From Gp6-AA40 sp035571515 (GTDB lineage Bacteria > Acidobacteriota > Vicinamibacteria > Vicinamibacterales > UBA2999): a stretch of 64,000 bases of DNA. A program made the translations under genes and the position numbers. Location of the stretch: positions 3,954-67,953 of the forward strand of contig DATNCQ010000042.1 of the NCBI GenBank assembly GCA_035571515.1, read 5' to 3'. Below are positions 60,275 to 64,000 of the stretch, in pieces (positions within the stretch are counted from its first letter, which is position 1; each line of letters opens with the position of its first letter). Under the pieces are notes generated by a model. The model had not been told where the DNA came from. It searched no databases and saw only the letters and a list, made by a program, of their open reading frames with translations.

Positions 60275-60400
60275 GTCCTCCCTCGTCCTCTCAAAAAAGA
60301 ACCAGCGATGACCCTCTAGATCTTCCGCCCGATACCGTCGGCCAGGCGGCCCCTCTTCGATCTCGGAGAGGATCGTCGCCCCGCCTCCGCGTTGCTTCAG
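60275..60400 (-). pseudogene. VOC/PhnB-like gene fragment
   Basis: The frame encodes GGGATILSEIEEGPPGRRYR and, directly after it, AEDLEGHRWFFFE, which is the C-terminal part of a PhnB/glyoxalase-like protein. The N-terminal two-thirds of the domain and any plausible start are missing, and unrelated sequence follows. The gap 60061-60446 holds nothing else recognisable. Confidence 0.6.
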
Positions 60401-60446
60401 CCCGCAACCCGCGTAGAGCGAGACCGGGCCGATCGCCCACGCCGGG

Positions 60447-61028
60447 TCACCAGACGCCCGGCACCAGACGTTTCGTCTTGGCCATGTACGCCACGTATTC
60501 GTCACCAAACGCATCGACCATCATCTGCTCCTCGGCGCGGATGCGAAAGGCGAACAGGATCCCGAACGCAACGAGATACGAGGGACCCGCGACCCAATTC
60601 GGCACGGCCAGGGCTTGACCGACCGAGTAGAGGACGAGGGCGGAGTACATCGGATGCCGAACGCGGCGATACACGCCCTGTGAAATGAGCCGGTGGTTCT
60701 CACGCACCTCGAGCGTGACCGACCAGAACGAGCCCAGGTCCGCGTGCGAGCGATAGAAGACAAAGAGACCGATCGCGAGGCAGACGCTGCCGGCGACGAG
60801 CGCAGCAGGACGAAGCGCGTATTCCGCGAAGGAGAATACCGGCGACGCAACCCAGAGCAATGGAACGAGAAAACCAATCCACGCCAGGATCAGCAGAATC
60901 ACCTCCCGCGTGCCCTTGCCACTCCTCACCGTCTTGACAAGACGACTCCGCTTTCCATGCGGCGCACGGATCGCAACCATCACAACACTCGCTGCGACGA
61001 TGACGGCCTTCGCAATCCACGGATTCAT
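60447..61028 (-). CDS. Isoprenylcysteine carboxyl methyltransferase-like membrane protein
   Basis: A 193-residue membrane protein with about four helices. The C-terminal part has the methyltransferase pattern of the ICMT/PEMT-like family: RLISQGVYRRVRHPMYSALVLYSVGQAL, then RIRAEEQMMVDAFGDEYVAYMAKTKRLVPGVW. These motifs bind S-adenosylmethionine and substrate in relatives. The bacterial substrate is unknown. Confidence 0.88.
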   Translation of the reverse strand: MNPWIAKAVIVAASVVMVAIRAPHGKRSRLVKTVRSGKGTREVILLILAWIGFLVPLLWVASPVFSFAEYALRPAALVAGSVCLAIGLFVFYRSHADLGSFWSVTLEVRENHRLISQGVYRRVRHPMYSALVLYSVGQALAVPNWVAGPSYLVAFGILFAFRIRAEEQMMVDAFGDEYVAYMAKTKRLVPGVW

Positions 61029-61134
61029 CGTCGAGACCGGCGGTTGGTTCAGTCCGGCTATCTGCGCGTCACGCCCGCGAGGCGCGCCGATAGTCCGAAG
61101 AAAATCTCACGTCTGGCGTGCGAGCGCGAGCAAG

Positions 61135-62838
61135 TCAAGCCGCGGGCAGGCCCACTCGCTCGACCAACCTCCGAAACCTCGAATCCGAGCGCAGGCCATC
61201 GAACGGCACATCTCCGAGCTCGGTCAGCCTCGCCGCCCGTTCTGCATACGCCTTCTCCAGCCATTTGAGAGCCGAATCCTTGTCTCTCAACCCCGTGTAA
61301 ATCAACCCGATCAGATACGGACTTACATACGTTCGCGTCGATGTTTTTTGCAGCCCCTGCAGAACTGACAAAGCCCGTGCCCGCTTCCCTGACCGAGCCA
61401 ACGCGTAACCGAGATGCGCCGTGAACGGCAATCCACCCTCTGAGAGTTGAACGGCCACGTCCGCCGACTGTAATGCCTTGCTCAGCTCACCGCCCGCATC
61501 AAAAACCCTCGCCAGCATCCAGTGTCCGAACGGGTTCTTTGCATCGAGCTCGATGGCCTCCCGGCATGCCTCCTGCGCTCGATCGAATTCTTGCGCTCGC
61601 ATGTACACGAAGGCCAGGAATGCACTGACAGAGAGCGACAACGGATCCAGCTCGCGCGCCGTCTTCACCTCCCGAACGGCGTCCTCATACCGGCGTGACA
61701 GTGTGAGCAGATTGCCGTACCACAAGTGCGTCGCGGAGCAATTGAAATTCAGCGTCAGTGCACGCTGAAAGTGGCGCTCTGCGGCCCGCCAGTCCCAGTC
61801 GAACACCATGCTGATGTGACCGAGCGTCGCATGATTGTCACCGAGCGTGGGATCGAGATCCAAAGCAGTGGCCGCCGCACGTTTGGCTTTTGAAAAAGCT
61901 TCTCGCGGGCGAAGCAGGCCAAAAATTGCGAGCATCACATACGCGTCCGCCAACGCTGCCGGCGCGGGCGCGAACTTCGGGTCCAACGCCGCAGCCTTCT
62001 CAAAGTGTTTGATCGCGTTCCGCAAATCCGGCGGCGTGCGCTTGTTCCAGAAGAAACGGCCTCGCAGGTACGCCTGATACACCGCCGGGCTGGCAGGATG
62101 ACGAGTCGCCTGGGGACTCCGGGCTTCGGGCGCAGTGAATCGTGTTCCAACGTGACTGGTGATTTCCCGCGCGATCTCCTCTTGCAGCTCGGACAGCTGC
62201 GTAAAGCCACGTTCGTAGCTCGCGGCCCACAGCAGCCGATCCTGGCGAGCGTGAATCAATTGCGCGCGCACGCGAATCCGCCCGCCGCAGACGGCTACTG
62301 AGCCGTCGACCAGCGCGTCAACCCCCAGGCGCTCGGCGATTTCGCGCAGGTTGGTGTCATCGCTCTTGAATTGCGTGGCGGAGAACAGTGAGATCACCCT
62401 CGCGCCGTCCATCGCTGCGAGGCGCGTGATGAGTTCGTCCGTCACTGCCTGAGCCCAATAATCCTGCGCTGACTTGCGAGATAAGTCTCGAAATGGCAAT
62501 ACCGCCAGCGAATCGATCGATCGGGATACGGGAACCAGAAAACGGTACCCCCTGCCTGCCAATGTTTCGATGAACCTGGGACTCTCGGCGCGATCGCCAA
62601 GTGCGGAGCGGAGCCGATTGATGGCTTTGTTCAACCCACGTTCAACATCGACTTCGGTCTCCGCGCTCCAAACGGCCTGTCGGAGTTCGTCTCTGGTGAT
62701 CAGTTTGCCCGGATATTCCAGCAAGGTTGCCAGGACTTGAAACGGCTGCTGCTGGAGCGGAACCGTCCGACCGTCCCGCAGGAGCTCGCGCGTGCGAAGA
62801 TCCGCGACGAATTCGTCAAAACAGACGCGTGAAGACAA
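61135..62838 (-). CDS. Winged-helix/TolB-like/TPR regulator (CadC-like)
   Basis: About 567 residues: an OmpR/CadC-type winged helix (residues about 1-95, VCFDEFVADLRTRELLRDG ... NKAINRLRSALGD ... ETLAGRGYRFL), a TolB-like region (LAVLPFRDLSRKSAQDYWAQAVTDELI), and C-terminal TPR repeats (LDPTLGDNHATLGHISMVF and following). No membrane helix is visible. The TTG at 62838 fits the usual start of the winged helix; GTG codons at 62928 and 62937 are alternatives. Divergent from the Tat cupin gene, which it may regulate. Confidence 0.82.
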   Translation of the reverse strand: MSSRVCFDEFVADLRTRELLRDGRTVPLQQQPFQVLATLLEYPGKLITRDELRQAVWSAETEVDVERGLNKAINRLRSALGDRAESPRFIETLAGRGYRFLVPVSRSIDSLAVLPFRDLSRKSAQDYWAQAVTDELITRLAAMDGARVISLFSATQFKSDDTNLREIAERLGVDALVDGSVAVCGGRIRVRAQLIHARQDRLLWAASYERGFTQLSELQEEIAREITSHVGTRFTAPEARSPQATRHPASPAVYQAYLRGRFFWNKRTPPDLRNAIKHFEKAAALDPKFAPAPAALADAYVMLAIFGLLRPREAFSKAKRAAATALDLDPTLGDNHATLGHISMVFDWDWRAAERHFQRALTLNFNCSATHLWYGNLLTLSRRYEDAVREVKTARELDPLSLSVSAFLAFVYMRAQEFDRAQEACREAIELDAKNPFGHWMLARVFDAGGELSKALQSADVAVQLSEGGLPFTAHLGYALARSGKRARALSVLQGLQKTSTRTYVSPYLIGLIYTGLRDKDSALKWLEKAYAERAARLTELGDVPFDGLRSDSRFRRLVERVGLPAA

Positions 62839-63013
62839 GGGCTCGTGACCTCGCTCGCTCTGGCGAGCGGCAGTATAGCCGCTACTGGAGACCCGGGTAG
62901 CGTCCCTGCTGGCCGAGCCAGGGAACACGCTCGCCACACCAAGGGAAGGCGCCCGGCATTTTCTCCAAGTCGCTTCGGTAGTAGCGTGCGGCAACGTCGA
63001 CGAGGTGCAAAGC

Positions 63014-63634
63014 ATGGTCCCGGACATATTCGAGCGGCGCGCGTTTCTACAGTCCATTTTTGCAGTCTCAGCGCTACCAGGTGCGTCACATCGGTTTCTT
63101 TCGCATTCGGACGGCGACACCGGATCGTTGCAATCTGATCGGACAACGCAAGCTGACCGAGCGTTCGTCGTTGGCCCCGGCGCAAGCCGACCCGGAAAGG
63201 GGATCGCGATTCGCGGAACGATGATCTCCGTCAAAGTGTCGGGCGACGACAACGGTGGTGGTTTCGTCCTGTTTGAGGTTCCGGCGAGTCCGCTGTCGGG
63301 ACCGCCTCTCCACGTGCACCACATCGAAGACGAGTGGTTCCACGTGTTGGAAGGCCAACTCAAAGTCCAGATCGGCTCGAGACTCTTCACGCTCGAACAG
63401 GGAGCGAGCGCCTACCTTCCTCGCAGGGTTCCGCACGCGTGGCAAACGGTTGGGCAACAACCTGCCCGCTTTCTCTCGCTGGCGCAGCCGGCCGGGCGCC
63501 TAGAGGCTTACATGGTTGCACTGTCCACGCTGGTACGGCAGGGTGCTCCAGACGCGGCCTCAATGAAAGCGCTCTTCGAGAAATATGAAATGGAAATGAT
63601 TGGGCCGCCGCTTCAGGACGATGGCCGCGCCTGA
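63014..63634 (+). CDS. Tat-exported cupin domain protein
   Basis: A 206-residue cupin with motif 1 PLHVHHIEDEWFHVLEG (His, His, Glu metal ligands) and motif 2 LPRRVPHAWQTVG. ERRAFLQSIFAVSALPG near the N-terminus is a Tat-like signal, preceded by about eight residues. The ATG at 63014 is favoured by GAGGTG upstream. Small exported cupins of this type may be dioxygenases or sugar-binding proteins. It is divergent from the winged-helix/TPR regulator. Confidence 0.82.
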   Translation: MVPDIFERRAFLQSIFAVSALPGASHRFLSHSDGDTGSLQSDRTTQADRAFVVGPGASRPGKGIAIRGTMISVKVSGDDNGGGFVLFEVPASPLSGPPLHVHHIEDEWFHVLEGQLKVQIGSRLFTLEQGASAYLPRRVPHAWQTVGQQPARFLSLAQPAGRLEAYMVALSTLVRQGAPDAASMKALFEKYEMEMIGPPLQDDGRA

Positions 63635-63786
63635 CGAACGCGCAGTCGCACAGCCCCCGCTGGGCAGTCGTTCGCCAGGTCACCGGCGGCCGGAAGGCTG
63701 ACGACCATCGCGACGTCAATGCGCGTGCCGGTGAGGCACGGCTTGCCGAAGCGCACGTCGGCACCCATTGAGATTCCCGGAAACAT
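63613..63786 (-). pseudogene. Truncated DUF433 antitoxin-like gene
   Basis: The frame reads MFPGISMGADVRFGKPCLTG and continues TRIDVAMVVSLPAAGD, the N-terminal half of DUF433 proteins (VapB45-like antitoxins). After that the sequence departs from the family and stops at 63613, overlapping the cupin gene end. About half the domain is lost and no toxin gene is beside it. Confidence 0.65.
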
Positions 63787-63829
63787 ACCCACCTCGTCCT
63801 CTCTGCAGCCATCACCAATCAGCAGAACT

Positions 63830-63873
63830 TGGCGCGCCCGCCGCGACTCGAACGCGGGACCCCGCCTTAGAAG
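63830..63873 (-). pseudogene. 3' half of tRNA-Arg(UCU)
   Basis: The minus strand shows the anticodon loop CTTCTAA (anticodon UCU), the 3' anticodon-stem strand GGCGG, a complete T arm (CCGCG-TTCGAGT-CGCGG), the 3' acceptor strand and an encoded CCA. The 5' part is not tRNA: the bases before the loop cannot pair with GGCGG and there is no D arm. This is what remains at an attachment site or a rearrangement. Confidence 0.7.
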
Positions 63874-63991
63874 AGGTCAGCTTGCTGAACGCGATCCCAG
63901 GTCCTTCGTCGCGCTCGTACGCGAGTTCCGAAAATTATGGGGTGACTTTGCCTGCTGGCGGACGGATTCGAACTACGTCATCACGATCATC

Positions 63992-64000
63992 TGGCGCGCC
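63992..64000 (-). repeat. Second copy of the tRNA-Arg 3' end, cut by window edge
   Basis: TGGCGCGCC at the last nine bases repeats exactly the bases at 63830-63838, the acceptor/CCA end of the tRNA-Arg fragment. An intact tRNA or a second attachment copy may start here. Confidence 0.5.

Noticed and set aside
63387..63818. A 143-codon minus-strand frame over the cupin end
   Set aside because: It is a shadow of the cupin and of the DUF433 fragment, which is read in another frame.
63958..63991. A second tRNA T-arm-like sequence (GTTCGAATCC on the minus strand)
   Set aside because: The stem positions do not pair and no acceptor end of the right length follows.

Overview
The window is GC-rich bacterial chromosome with many secreted and Tat-exported enzymes, quinoproteins, c-type cytochromes, a TonB receptor carrying a carboxypeptidase-regulatory N-domain, DUF6152 and DUF3300/DUF2950 proteins, and a winged-helix/TolB/TPR regulator. 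Together these suggest a soil-type Acidobacteriota, most likely class Vicinamibacteria. That assignment is an inference from gene content; no rRNA or ribosomal-protein marker is present. No complete tRNA, CRISPR array, prophage or intact insertion sequence was seen.

Layout. 0-1.6 kb: the start of an ABC ATPase and a divergent Tat-exported sarcosine-oxidase-like flavoenzyme. 1.7-18.3 kb: a periplasmic oxidation region. It holds a TonB receptor behind a near-consensus promoter, then a tight minus-strand run of PQQ dehydrogenase, Ig-like protein, Tat flavoprotein, Ig-like protein, cytochrome c/monooxygenase-like protein, a lipocalin-like-type protein, DUF6152, and a fusion of that same protein type to a metallo-beta-lactamase fold that has lost its zinc ligands. 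Divergent from this run are a cytochrome/beta-propeller protein, a Tat amine oxidase and a PEBP protein. The likely logic is uptake of an organic molecule, its oxidation in the periplasm, and electron transfer to c-type cytochromes.

18.3-29 kb: mixed genes, including a receiver domain with a zinc ribbon, a small conserved protein behind a palindrome, a GNAT, a DUF4214/GH99-like protein, an amidase, a GH13 trehalose-synthase-like enzyme, a catalase-like protein, DUF4126, a cyclase and a diheme cytochrome. 29-41.5 kb: a secreted copper-radical-oxidase-like protein with all metal ligands, a Tat-exported HisC-like protein lacking the PLP lysine, the DUF3300/DUF2950 pair, a 1006-residue Ig-repeat protein, a SoxB-like phosphoesterase and a dienelactone hydrolase. 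41.5-42.2 kb is a 733-bp stretch without a convincing gene, ending in two palindromes before a carbonic anhydrase.

42.2-57.2 kb: carbonic anhydrase, small secreted proteins, a second cytochrome/monooxygenase-like protein, a MoaD-like/BNR-repeat operon, MetX-like hydrolase, NmrA-like protein, and a minus-strand run of quinoprotein, tannase-like esterase and GreA/B-type factor, then an alpha/beta hydrolase, adenosine deaminase and a double-VOC protein. 57.2-64 kb: a hybrid histidine kinase with three PAS domains, a VOC gene fragment, an isoprenylcysteine-methyltransferase-like protein, a winged-helix/TPR regulator and a divergent Tat cupin. The right edge carries a truncated DUF433 gene and the 3' half of a tRNA-Arg, with the tRNA end starting again at the last bases of the window. 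This looks like an integration or rearrangement boundary.

Short repeats are scattered between genes: 7-bp tandem repeats at three places plus a 7-bp repeat inside a signal-peptide region, a 9-bp tandem repeat, and a family of GTAGGG...GCC hairpins that sit just after stop codons.
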